A stretch of DNA of 64,000 bases, from the NCBI GenBank assembly GCA_030539035.1, contig JAUNSU010000005.1, forward strand, positions 1 through 64,000, given 5' to 3'. Made by a program: the position numbers and the translations under genes. The notes beneath the pieces are model-generated. The model saw nothing but the letters and a program-made list of their open reading frames with translations, did not search any database and was not told where the DNA came from. Origin of the DNA: Planctomycetia bacterium (GTDB lineage Bacteria > Planctomycetota > Planctomycetia > Pirellulales > Thermoguttaceae). Every line of letters begins with the position of its first letter. The first letter of the stretch is position 1. Shown here in pieces: positions 43,050-53,300 of the stretch.

Positions 43050-43292
43050 CTTTTTGTCCTTGTGCAGATTGGTCTAATCAAGAAAGAATCCAACGAAGAG
43101 TATTCGCGGATCCGCATGGAATTGACAGAGAAAATCAATTCGCTCTCAGTATATCCGATTGCCGGAAGAGAATCAAGACTTGTAAAAGGATAAAGAAGAA
43201 AATTATACTCATTGGGGGAAAAGCAGGAGCTTCATCCCCCATTCAAAAAGCGAATACGGATTACTCTTCAAAATCGAAGTGTTGGAGTCAAC

Positions 43293-43790
43293 TTACGGAG
43301 TAAGGGCTTCCCCGCCGTTGATCGATCCGAGAGCGCCCCATATGCCGAAAAGGCTTTGTCCATTATCCGACTGGGTTGTAGTGGAAAGATTTGCCGAAGG
43401 TCCATTGTCAATCGTATCGGAGATAAAATGAACGGTCCCGTCCGCGTACAGGGTATTGACCCCTCCGGAATGATAACTCGACGCGGAAGCGATAACAGCC
43501 GCATTATACTGTATCCCATGCGCCTTGCTGGTCGTCCACATACAGGAAGGTGAATTCGGAGAAAGAACCGTTTGGAATACGATATTCGGCGACGATCCGC
43601 AGGCATGGTTCCATCCGCGGCCCGACTCGAAGACTTCCGTATTCACAAGCTGGCCAGGATTGGTGGGATTGGCTGCTTCCAAAAGGCAAGTTGCCGGAGA
43701 AACTTGGCTCTCACTGAAAGCGATTCGAACCATAAGGAACCTACAAACAAAGGTAATGCTTATTATATCCGATATGAAATTCCGCGTCAA
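43293..43790 (-). pseudogene. C-terminal remnant of a DUF1559 prepilin-like protein
   Basis: The C-terminal 120 residues carry the family signatures ASSYHSGGVNTLYADGTVHF (the H-x9-DG motif) and ISDTIDNG. The family's N-terminal prepilin segment (F-T-L-V-E-L-L-V-V-I-A-I-I) is missing. Recognisable homology begins at about 43715, and the sequence further upstream is the promoter region of the divergent gene. Full-length members have roughly 250-400 residues. No other exon-like piece is seen nearby, so this is probably a decayed copy of a family highly amplified in Planctomycetota. Confidence 0.75.
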
Positions 43791-43894
43791 GCAGAAATTT
43801 TGACCTGATCTTGAATTAGTGGAAATATTCTTCGAAGAGGGAAGAAAAGCATGGAATCAGTGAAAAAATGACTTTTCCTTGGACAAAAATACAG

Positions 43895-43900
43895 TATAAT
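43895..43900 (+). promoter_or_regulatory. Candidate -10 box of the methyltransferase gene
   Basis: A perfect TATAAT about 115 bases before the chosen start. No good -35 is seen at 16-18 bases. Confidence 0.4.
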
Positions 43901-44014
43901 AGGCGATACTTGGGATTGTGTGAACGAAAAATTCCTGTTCCAGGGATCTGTTGGCTTGTGATTTCTGTTTCCCGGAGATTTCTCATAAGGCCGCTAAAAA
44001 TGAAAAGGAAAACC

Positions 44015-45124
44015 ATGGACGAAAAAGATTTGAAAAAACTGTATCGTAATTCCCGATTAAAAACTTTGCCGGACAGAATCCGAACCCGGCTTTTAAATTT
44101 ATTCTTTCATTGCGGCGCCGATCTTGGGCTTCATAAGAATCTGGGCGGAAATTTTAAAGACTATTTGATGAACGAGAATATGCCTGAAAGGATCGCCGTG
44201 CTGAGAAGAGGATTGGATTCGATTTCTTTAAAGGAACTCGATTTGGCGTTGGAACGGATGAAATACAGTCCGGATTGGTGGGATTCCTGTGTGAAAAATA
44301 CCAGAACTTATGTCGATCCGGATTATTATTTATGCGAAGAGGAAAAAGAGGCGAACAAACAGTTTATCCGAATGCTGCCGGAATACAAGAGAAAATATCC
44401 TCTGCCGATTTTTGCTCATTCCATGGAAGTCTTCGCGAATCATTGCGGAATTGCCCTTCTTTCCGAAAAGGCAAAAAAATATATCGAAGGCAAAGATTTT
44501 ATTGACGGCGGCGCTTATATTGGAGATTCCGCTCTGATCTATCTTGAACATAATCCGAAAAAGGTGTGGTCTTTCGAAATTTCCGAGGAAAACAGCCTGT
44601 ATTACAAGCAGACCATGAGAATGAATCGGGTTCCGGCGGAGAAATACGAATTGCTCAAGGCTGGTCTTGCGGAAAAGACGCAACGATGTTTATTTCAGGA
44701 GAACAGCGGTTTAGGTGCAAACATTTACGGCGCGATTACCGCGGAAGAATTAAACGATAATCATTCAGAGAACAGTATTCAATTTTACTCCATTGACGAT
44801 TTTGTATCGGAACATGGTCTGAATACGGGATTTATACGCCTTGATGTGGAAGGACCTGAACTTGAAATTATGAAAGGATCGGTGAATACGATTCGAAGCC
44901 AGCGGCCGGTATTATGTATTTCCATTTATCATAATCCTCAGGAATTTTTTGAAACAAAGCCTTTTATAGAATCTTTAAACGCAGGATATAAGTTCATGTG
45001 CCGGAGGCTTTCCTCAAGTATGATTTTCGAAATGCCTTTTTCCCATGATAATTGGTGGCAGCGGCATGCGCTTGGTTTTAATGAAACCAATCTGATTGCT
45101 TATCCGGAAGAATTGGATGATTAA
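44015..45124 (+). CDS. FkbM-family methyltransferase
   Basis: Start chosen at 44015, where AAGGA lies five bases upstream. An in-frame ATG at 44000 is also possible. The longer frame from 43868 is unlikely because a TATAAT box lies inside it at 43895-43900. The C-terminal half has the AdoMet-binding pattern FIDGGAYIGDSALIYLEH, SFEISEEN and the FkbM signature FIRLDVEGPELEIMKGSVNT. Such enzymes O-methylate sugars or secondary metabolites. The N-terminal half (about 150 residues, helical) is not recognised. No glycosyltransferases flank it, so its substrate is unknown. Confidence 0.85.
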   Translation: MDEKDLKKLYRNSRLKTLPDRIRTRLLNLFFHCGADLGLHKNLGGNFKDYLMNENMPERIAVLRRGLDSISLKELDLALERMKYSPDWWDSCVKNTRTYVDPDYYLCEEEKEANKQFIRMLPEYKRKYPLPIFAHSMEVFANHCGIALLSEKAKKYIEGKDFIDGGAYIGDSALIYLEHNPKKVWSFEISEENSLYYKQTMRMNRVPAEKYELLKAGLAEKTQRCLFQENSGLGANIYGAITAEELNDNHSENSIQFYSIDDFVSEHGLNTGFIRLDVEGPELEIMKGSVNTIRSQRPVLCISIYHNPQEFFETKPFIESLNAGYKFMCRRLSSSMIFEMPFSHDNWWQRHALGFNETNLIAYPEELDD

Positions 45125-45289
45125 AGGATCGAGATTTCATCCGGAGATAAGTCGATTCCATTACCGGCAAACGTGTTTTAAACAGATCCATGGTCAACCC
45201 GGATTTCTGCCCTTGTATCATAAACGAACATGGATATAATGAAGGACTGGGTTTGTTGGAATACTCATACTGTAAAAATTTTTTTGTTT

Positions 45290-45416
45290 GGAACCACGGA
45301 TGACACGGATAAACACGGATGAAATCAATACAAGATTCGGGACTGATATTTTTGATGAAAACGTGTTTTTACCAAAAAAATATCCGTGAAAATCAGTGAA
45401 ATCCGTGGTTTCAAAA
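45290..45416. repeat. CCACGGAT long imperfect inverted repeat
   Basis: The left arm (about 45291-45322) has three CACGGAT/ACACGGAT words. The right arm (about 45384-45416) is its reverse complement with a few mismatches. The spacer is about 60 bases. It belongs to the same word family as the 15.5 and 31.2 kb repeats. The rest of the 45125-45480 gap holds no gene. Confidence 0.75.
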
Positions 45417-45480
45417 TCGGTTATTTACAGTTTGAATTGGAATAAAATATCATCATTTGGCCAAAGAACAGGAATTTCGA

Positions 45481-46095
45481 ATGGCAAGAGAACTTAGGGA
45501 AAAGTTGAGAACCAGGATGACTTGGATGTTTGGGTTCGGGCTGGCTTGTGTGATTTTTTTGTCCCGATCCGCGTGGGAGGATCATCCCCTTGTTGAGGAA
45601 TCTCTCTTTTTGACTGCCTGTCTTCTGATCGGACTCGGATCACTCGGCCGGGCGTGGTGCGCCGTTTTTATTTCCGGGCGAAAAGATCACGTGCTTGTTC
45701 AAAAAGGCCCTTACGCAATGAGCCGGAATCCGCTCTATTTTTTCAGCTTTCTTGCGGCAACCGGGATCGGGTTCGGGACGGAAACCATTGCAATTCCCCT
45801 GTTCATAATCCTTTCTTTTGCGATCTACTATCCTTATATTATTCGTGCGGAAGAGCGGCGTCTGGAAGATTTGTTCGGGGACGATTTTCGACAGTATAAA
45901 AGCCGGGTTCCCTGTTTTTTTCCCCGATGGTCCCTGCTCAATGGGAATGAACCCGAATCTTATGAGGTCAATACCAAGGTTCTTCGACGGGCCCTGTTCG
46001 ATCTTCTCTGGTTCTTCTGGATCGTCGGTCTGTTTGAACTGATCGAAGCGCTTCACGCAATGAAGATTATCCCGGTCCTGTTCCAGCTTTATTGA
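45481..46095 (+). CDS. Isoprenylcysteine carboxylmethyltransferase-like membrane protein
   Basis: Start at ATG 45481, with CAGGA about eight bases upstream, is preferred over the in-frame TTG at 45457. The product is about 204 aa with four or five hydrophobic segments. The family signature is clear: K-G-P-Y-A-M-S-R-N-P-L-Y (AdoMet-binding turn) and A-E-E-R-R-L-E-D-L-F-G-D-D-F-R-Q-Y. Bacterial members methylate small or lipid-linked substrates; none is identified here. It ends 22 bases before a GH51 gene on the same strand, so the two may be co-transcribed. Confidence 0.82.
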   Translation: MARELREKLRTRMTWMFGFGLACVIFLSRSAWEDHPLVEESLFLTACLLIGLGSLGRAWCAVFISGRKDHVLVQKGPYAMSRNPLYFFSFLAATGIGFGTETIAIPLFIILSFAIYYPYIIRAEERRLEDLFGDDFRQYKSRVPCFFPRWSLLNGNEPESYEVNTKVLRRALFDLLWFFWIVGLFELIEALHAMKIIPVLFQLY

Positions 46096-46117
46096 TCGAA
46101 TCAAAACGAATGAACGA

Positions 46118-47734
46118 ATGAAAATGAAAAAGAATCTCACTATCGGATTGGGAATCATTCTTTCAACATTTTTCAATATTGTTCTCTGTTCCGGAGCAGA
46201 GGCTGGATTGGATGATTTGAAGAAGACGGAAGTCCGGATCACCGTTCCGAATCGGGAAGATCGCATTGATCCGATGATTTATGGGCAAATGCTGGAAGAC
46301 TGTTCAGATCGTGTGATCTATGATGGTGCCGTCGGATCCGACGGTTCCATTCGACCGCATGTTGACGCGATATTAAAATCTCTGAATATGCCGATCGTTC
46401 GTTGGCCGGGCGGAACATTTGTCCTGGAATATCAGTGGGAACGGGGAATTGGTCCGAAAGATCAAAGGCCTGTTGTTCCTGTCTTCCATTGGGGAAAGGC
46501 CGAAAATCACCAGTTTGGAACCGATGAATTCCTTGCCTGGTGTCAACGTGTCGGAACTGTTCCCTACATCAATTTTAACGCCAACCCTCATCCGGATCCC
46601 AAGATCGGCGGATCGCTCGAACAGGCTTTGAACTGGATCGAATACGTGAACGGTCCGATCTCTTCTCCTTACGGAAAAAAGCGCGCGCAAAACGGACATC
46701 CGGAACCTTACAATGTTCTGTTCTGGGCGATCGGCAATGAAGATTGGGGGCATTTTGGACGCGGCGTTCAATCGACTCCGGAGCAATATGCCGACCGGTT
46801 TAATCGATGGGCGGCCGCGATTCGGGAAAAATATCCGCAGATCCAACTGCTGGGTGTCGGAAATTCATGCGGCTGGGATGAGATTGTATTGGATCAGTGC
46901 GGAAAGAGTATCGATTGGATCACGCAGCATTATTACGTTACCTCACGCGTCGAAAATGGAAGAATCGCTTCTCCGGAATCCAGTACGTTTGCGCCGGCAA
47001 AAACGGAAGAGCATTTGAAGAAGATCGTCCCTGTTGTCAATAAGTACAATGAAAAATATCAACGGCAAGACCGGCCGATTCGAATCGCGGTGGATGAATG
47101 GAACAATCGGCACCTTGTTCAGAAAGAGGGAAAGAAAAAACCGGTTTTTACGCGGCATGATCCAAGACGCCTTCTTGATATCGCCGTGATTGCGGGAACG
47201 CTCAACAGCTTTATCCGACTGACCCCTGTCGTCGGGATGGGCAATTATATCTTTCCGGTCAACGGACATGGAATCGTTCGAACCGAAGGCGATCATGAAG
47301 TTTATCCGACGGTTCTTTATCCACTCTTTCAGCTTTACCGTCAAAAAATGATCGGACGCAGGCTCGACGCTGAAGTGCTGGGGCCGGGAGTATCCGCTTC
47401 CGATCTTTCCCTTTTCATCGAAGGGGACTGTTCCGAGATCAGCCTGAAAGATCGAAAGTTGACATACATCGACTGCGCCGCGGCTTTAAAAGAACCGGAT
47501 CAGATGAACATTGTCCTGATCAATCGATCCGCCGCGAAAGACGGTGTCGTCGATCTTCATTTGCCGAAAGGATTTCATCCGGTGAAGTGCCATCGGATCA
47601 AAGGACCGGAAATCAGCAGTTTTAATACAAAAGAGAATCGGCCGGTTCAGTATACGGAAACGATTTTAAATCCGGATACGTTATCCTTTCGGATTTCACC
47701 TTGTGAATTTTTGCTGATCGAGTGTGCGAGATAG
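46118..47734 (+). CDS. Secreted GH51-like alpha-L-arabinofuranosidase
   Basis: A 538-aa protein with a signal peptide (LTIGLGIILSTFFNIVLCSG). The GH51 layout is clear: RITVPNREDRIDPMIYGQML, then VRWPGGTF, then the acid/base motif GNEDWG (Glu208), THYY-like QHYYVTS, and the nucleophile motif VDEWN (Glu327). The C-terminal beta-sandwich ends CEFLLIECAR. It should release terminal arabinose from arabinan or arabinoxylan. A Cys just before the mature part (VLCSGAE) could make it a lipoprotein. No strong ribosome-binding site is visible. Confidence 0.9.
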   Translation: MKMKKNLTIGLGIILSTFFNIVLCSGAEAGLDDLKKTEVRITVPNREDRIDPMIYGQMLEDCSDRVIYDGAVGSDGSIRPHVDAILKSLNMPIVRWPGGTFVLEYQWERGIGPKDQRPVVPVFHWGKAENHQFGTDEFLAWCQRVGTVPYINFNANPHPDPKIGGSLEQALNWIEYVNGPISSPYGKKRAQNGHPEPYNVLFWAIGNEDWGHFGRGVQSTPEQYADRFNRWAAAIREKYPQIQLLGVGNSCGWDEIVLDQCGKSIDWITQHYYVTSRVENGRIASPESSTFAPAKTEEHLKKIVPVVNKYNEKYQRQDRPIRIAVDEWNNRHLVQKEGKKKPVFTRHDPRRLLDIAVIAGTLNSFIRLTPVVGMGNYIFPVNGHGIVRTEGDHEVYPTVLYPLFQLYRQKMIGRRLDAEVLGPGVSASDLSLFIEGDCSEISLKDRKLTYIDCAAALKEPDQMNIVLINRSAAKDGVVDLHLPKGFHPVKCHRIKGPEISSFNTKENRPVQYTETILNPDTLSFRISPCEFLLIECAR

Positions 47735-47770
47735 CAGATAAAAATCCCCTTCACAAAATTGAATCCGCTA

Positions 47771-50116
47771 TTATTCCCGAACGAGTGTTTTGGCGGCCTG
47801 GGCCATTCGATCCATTACGTTTTCAAAGCTCCGGTGATCGCGCGGAGTCTTCGGGGCCATTTCGGAAAGCGGGGTCTCCTTTACTTTTTGCAAGAGTACG
47901 CCGCTTTCCTTTTTCACGAGATCTTTTGCTTTGACAAATCCCCCTTTGCGATTCGCGTCAAGTGAATCTTTGGCCCATTGGCCCATAAATCGGATTGCGG
48001 GCAAGTACCAGTATGCCATCAGTTCATATTGATGCGACATGCAGTATCCATTCGATGCGTTGTCGATCAGAACTTTCGAAAATTCGGGATTCCGAATCGG
48101 CTCTACGGCATTCATTCGGTTCAAGGTCGCGTTCATCGAATAATCGTCGTGCATCGCGAGCAGATCTTTCATTGCCTCGGCCATTTGAACAAAAGCATCG
48201 ATACTTTTTTGCGCTTCACTTTTATCGAGTTTTCCTTCCCGCCAAAGGTTCATATCATAAAGGACGCGTGATCGGCCAAGGATCAGGAAGCGGTCGGCCA
48301 AAGTACGGGCCAAATCAAACGAATCGCGGCGAATGAATTCATTCGGCCATTTCTGCCGCTTCAGCTGATCAAAAACGATCGGTGTTTCTTTCAGGACTTT
48401 TGCCTTTTGAATATATTCCGTTTTCCATGCGGCGGTTGCGTCCCAAGGGGTTTTCGAACGAACCAGAGCGGTCCAGAAATTCCAGGCGGCGGAGAGGATT
48501 TGCGAAGGAGGAATGATCTCCTTCCAGATCGTATAAAACGCGTCTGCCTGTTTTCCGTATCGATCCCGGCAGAATTCCCGCAGAAGTTCGTCGGGCGCCG
48601 CTTTGCCCGGCTTCCAGGCGTTTTCCGTAAAATAGTTCAGCATAAAGATATCCGTATGAGAACTCTCCGGCCATAAAACCAGACCTTTGCAGAAAGAATC
48701 GTTAAAGATCTTTTCCTGATTCTTTTGGAAGTATTCGTATCGGCCCCGAATATCGAGAGCACTTTCATAAGCCAAAAACAGACCGGCGATATAAGGGAAT
48801 TTGCCAATGATTCCCATTTGGGAAAGATCCCTTCCGAACTTCGTCATTCCGTCCCCGATCAGATCCATGGTGTAGTCGAGAATAATGGTATTTTTCGGAT
48901 TCAGCTGTTCGAACAATTTTTGAAGTTCTTCTTCGGTCCACCATCCGTAGAAATCCCAGCCGGCAAGCAGGATCGGCGCGTTCGGATATTCCGCACGGAC
49001 TTTTTCCAACATTCTGCGATAAAAATAGACTTTCATTTTGAAATTGTCTTCGCGATTTTTATAGACCATTCGTTCCGCGAATCCGATCGTATGAAAGATC
49101 TCCGGCTTGCCGTAATGATCGATCGATGCTTTTGTGATCTTCCAGTAATTGTCCAGATTCCGATCGTATCGGATATCCCAGACCTGTTCCGTTTTTAATC
49201 CGTATCCGCTGACCTGAGGAGTGAATTCCGGTTGAACCTTATCAAGGAATTCCTGCGGAGTGGGCGAATACCAATGGGTCATCGTTCCAAAATCTTCAGG
49301 GTGCATCAGTTCCCGGTCAAAGGCGTAGTCCATGATCTGTTTTCGGAGTTTTCCGCGGTATTGAAGCGACCAGAAGAGATTCCGGTTTCCGTATCCCGGG
49401 CCCATTCCCGCCTGCGGTTTTGAAGGATCCGGATAAGAAACAACATCGGGAAACGCTTTTTGAAAGAGATCATCCTGTCCGATTCGGAGCATGATCAGAT
49501 TGAGCCGTTTTTTGACACACCAGTCGATCTCTTTTTTCCAATCGTTCATACTCCAATGTTCTGCCTGAAATCGATGAAGTCCGCGATGGGCAAAATACCG
49601 GATCCCCCGATACTCAAATTTCGGCTTGATCGTCAAGTCGAGTCCGGAAAGATCGATCGCATCTTTTTGCGGAACGACATCACCGTCCCAGAACCATCGG
49701 CAGCCGCAGCGCAGCTCGAAAAATTCATAGACGGCGTAAAGGGTCGATCGGCCCCGTCCGCCGGCTAAAAGAAGATAATCGCGTCCTTTATTCGAGATGG
49801 AGAGAAGACGATACTGATCGGAATCGATCCCGATCGAAAAGTCGGAAAGAACCTTGTCTTCCACCAGTTTGCGAACGAACCGATTGACCATATCTCCGCC
49901 GATAATGATATAATCGTCCTCGTCGTTGAATTGGGTTGTGATCTCCAGCTTTTTACCGCAGACCTGTTCATAATACTTTTGAAATTCGGCAGCGGCGATA
50001 TCGTAAGCGGCGCCCCGTCGGTCCGGTTTGAGAATCCGAAGTTCTTTCGCGGAAAGGGATCCGGCGAGTATTGAGAAAACGAGAAGACTCAAAAGAAATA
50101 CAGCAGATCTTTTCAT
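47771..50116 (-). CDS. Secreted GH89-like alpha-N-acetylglucosaminidase
   Basis: A 781-aa protein with a signal peptide (SAVFLLSLLVFSILAGSLSA). The N-terminal domain matches the alpha-N-acetylglucosaminidase/alpha-glucuronidase N-domain pattern (AAAEFQKYYEQVCGKKLEI, DDYIIIGGD, YAVYEFFELRCGCRWFW). The barrel then has YRGIRYFAHRG, WKKEIDWCVKKRLNLIML, LLAGWDFYGWW and WPESSHTDIFMLNYFTENAW. An all-alpha C-terminal part follows. Similarity to GH89 is by pattern; a relative with a DUF4838-type N-domain is the main alternative. AGGAG lies five bases before the ATG. Confidence 0.65.
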   Translation of the reverse strand: MKRSAVFLLSLLVFSILAGSLSAKELRILKPDRRGAAYDIAAAEFQKYYEQVCGKKLEITTQFNDEDDYIIIGGDMVNRFVRKLVEDKVLSDFSIGIDSDQYRLLSISNKGRDYLLLAGGRGRSTLYAVYEFFELRCGCRWFWDGDVVPQKDAIDLSGLDLTIKPKFEYRGIRYFAHRGLHRFQAEHWSMNDWKKEIDWCVKKRLNLIMLRIGQDDLFQKAFPDVVSYPDPSKPQAGMGPGYGNRNLFWSLQYRGKLRKQIMDYAFDRELMHPEDFGTMTHWYSPTPQEFLDKVQPEFTPQVSGYGLKTEQVWDIRYDRNLDNYWKITKASIDHYGKPEIFHTIGFAERMVYKNREDNFKMKVYFYRRMLEKVRAEYPNAPILLAGWDFYGWWTEEELQKLFEQLNPKNTIILDYTMDLIGDGMTKFGRDLSQMGIIGKFPYIAGLFLAYESALDIRGRYEYFQKNQEKIFNDSFCKGLVLWPESSHTDIFMLNYFTENAWKPGKAAPDELLREFCRDRYGKQADAFYTIWKEIIPPSQILSAAWNFWTALVRSKTPWDATAAWKTEYIQKAKVLKETPIVFDQLKRQKWPNEFIRRDSFDLARTLADRFLILGRSRVLYDMNLWREGKLDKSEAQKSIDAFVQMAEAMKDLLAMHDDYSMNATLNRMNAVEPIRNPEFSKVLIDNASNGYCMSHQYELMAYWYLPAIRFMGQWAKDSLDANRKGGFVKAKDLVKKESGVLLQKVKETPLSEMAPKTPRDHRSFENVMDRMAQAAKTLVRE

Positions 50117-50351
50117 AATAGCTCCTTTATACCGACAGGTAAATGGTTGTTCATGGGCGAAAAATTTCGTTTAACATCGGATTGCGATCGGATTCTTATT
50201 GTTCTTTTTTCACGACAGACTTTTACATTACCGGATTCCATCCGGATTGTCAATGCAGTTTTGCGCAAAGGATCTTCCTTTATGCGCAAACGAAGGATCC
50301 GTTTGCTCCCTTTGTCCCGGGCAATGTTGAATCCGTCCCGTTCACTGCCGC

Positions 50352-53300
50352 TCAATTCACAAACGTGAACTCTTTGTAAAAATTTCCCGGCGAAGAAGGA
50401 TGTGTACTCGCGTCAAACGGAATACCCTCTTTCTGATTCCACATCTTTCGAATCATCCGAATTACATAATACGCATATTCGTCGGCTTGTTTAAGATCAT
50501 CAGAACTCCATTCTCCCAAATCAACAAAGGTTTCTTCGCTCTTCGGTAAAATGATATACCCGAGCTTTATCCTGGATTCGTCCGGACACGAAAGATGATC
50601 CTGTTCCAGAATTTTCGCAAATATATGCCGATAAAGCGGAAGCTGCAAATTCGTCCATTCGTAATTGGCTTGTCCGCTTTGATTAAGCGATACACCGGGA
50701 AAATAATTTTCACACAAAACCTGAATCGGACTTCGCCGTATTCCGATTCTTTTTCGATGATCCTTGTCCACTTTATGATCGGATTTGTTCACCGCATCAA
50801 AGGTCTTGTAATCGAAAATATGCCAGTCGCCTGTTCTCTCATTAAAATCAATCCGGTCAATCCGTCCGCGCAGAACAACGGGATCGCCGTCCACATTCAA
50901 TAATACAGGATCTTTTGAATACGCTTCCGCATACATGATTCGGTTTCCAAAACCAAGCCACTGCGTTTGCCATTGCGCAAAAGCGGCCAGTCTTCGCCGG
51001 ATCAGTTCGATCTGGATCGGGACAATCGGAGACGTGTATTCGGAAAATCGTTTCTTCAAACCGCTGTCCAACAGTGCGGAAAGATGAGCCAACAAACGAT
51101 CCGGATCGGTTTCCTCTCTCATCTCCCGCCGCGATGCAAAAGAACTCAAAACATCGTGAACAATATTTCCAAATGCGAGCGGATCCAGTTCGGATGATCC
51201 ATCCGAAATCGCGTCCAGCTTATAATAATGCTTCAGGAAATAAATGTAAGGAGAAGAGAGAAAATCTTTAAAGGCCGTTACCTTGTACTCTTTTGGCGGA
51301 TCCCCTTTCGGATGAAGGACAGGCGGCGCAAATTCCGACGAATTCCCGGAGATCCGATTCGAAATTTTATCCGCTTTGATCTCTTTCTGATCGCCGAAAA
51401 ATCGACAAACCCTGTCGACGATCGTTTTCGTATCGCACATAAAGAGAAGACGGCCGGGCTGGTGCGGATCTCCTTCCAGTGAATGCCGCCCGAAAACGAT
51501 TTTCAGCAGGGGATGAGAAGCATGAAGGGCGGACATTGCCCATACATCACGCGCAAATCTCCTTCTGTTGTCGGGAAGATCCAACTGCTGCCTTAAAGAA
51601 TTCGGAAGAAAAGGATCGTCGGAGATCGCCGTGGGGATAATCCCTTCGTTCATTCCGGAAATGATCAAATAAGGACGATCATCGAGGAGAAGCTCCAGCC
51701 AGCCGACCAGAGGAACCGCATTGTCCGGATTTCGGGACGTAATGGTAAGAGTCCCCAACTCCTTGATCAGAAGATTAAAGGCAAAGGAAGCGGAAACGGA
51801 GATCTGAAGCGCATCCGGAATCTCCGCGAATCGGGAAAGACAATCGTTGATCTGAACGATCCCTGCATTGATCTGCTCCGCCGAAAGCGGGTCGGGATCA
51901 TTCGAATCGGGATCATCCGAATCGGGATAGAGAGTGCAGATCAGCTGCGAAAGATCGGGACACCACTGTTTCAAGGTTTGGCTCTTTTCGAAGCATCGCC
52001 ATCGGATCTGCGGGATTTTTTTCAATATGGAATCGATCTTTTCCATTTCATCCGAATCTTCGGAATCCGATTGAATACCGGAAATATTTCTTTGTTCCGA
52101 ATGAATTCCTTTTTCCTCATTTTGCCGAAAAGGGATCAGAAGATCGTCGATCAGCGCGATTACTTTTTTTATCTTTTCAGTATCAATATTTTTCGGAATA
52201 TAAGTATCGCTCCATTTGGGATCAACCCGATCCAGAATCAAATAATTTTGAAGGTGATCGAAATCGGTGATCCAGTTTGCATACGAAATTTCATCTCCTG
52301 CTTCATTCAACTTTCGGATCAAATATCGTTCCATATCCGGATGCCGGACAAGATCGGCAAGATCTGAAAAGCGGAAATTCTTCTGATACTTGGCGATAAG
52401 AGCAATAAGGGAATAAACACGATTCCGAAAAAGGGGAGTTCCTGCGGAAACGTGATACGGAATATTCTTCGATTCCATTTTCTGGATCAAAGAAGGAAGG
52501 ATCTCGCTGTCGGGAACGCAGACGGAACAGGCATCGGCAATATGTCCAGGACATTTGTCCAAAAACGCAGCCAGGTAATCCATGATCTGATCGGCCTGAT
52601 CTTCCGGTTTATCGGTCTGTATGATCTGTTCGTCCGAAATCGGGATCACTTTATTATTCCAATAGTCCGGGACCAGTGTCCCGAATGCGTCGAATCCATT
52701 CCTTTCGGATTCCGGCGCACAAATCATGATATGAACGTGATCTTTGATCGCATGGAGCATTTCTTTTTGGACTTTGTTCAGATCCGAAGCGCCGATCACA
52801 TAGATCTCTTTATCCGTTCGGCATTCATGGAATTTAAGGGCAAAGATCCGTGCGGTTTGAATGTCCCATTGTTTTAATTGATCAAGGAGAGCAAGATAGT
52901 TGTTCTGAAGTTCAAGAAGCGTATTCCAGCGATTCTTTTCTTCGGGAACCGTGATCAGATCGACGACTTTATCGAATCCGGAGTTTTCCGCTGCAAGTTC
53001 ACAATGTATGTCCGCGATTTTTTTTGAGATCGAAAGGAGAGAAAAATCATCTTTTGGAAGTCCGTTCGGCAGCAATGCGGAGAGTCTTTCGGGATGATCA
53101 GCCGCCATTTTCCGCAGGACTTTGCTCCAGGCAAAGATCTGGGACATGGTTTTTGCGGCGGGCGACTTGATCGGATAGAGTTTTTCGGGAAAGTGGGCCA
53201 GTGTGATCAGTTCGGGTGGGTACCAGTCGCTCGCGATGATTTTTTGCCGGATCAGATCTTCGACTTTTTGAACAAGAATCAGTTCAAGCCGGCTTCGGGC

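Noticed and set aside
43868-44000. N-terminal extension of the FkbM methyltransferase frame
   Set aside because: A TATAAT box lies within it and better ribosome-binding sites precede later ATGs.
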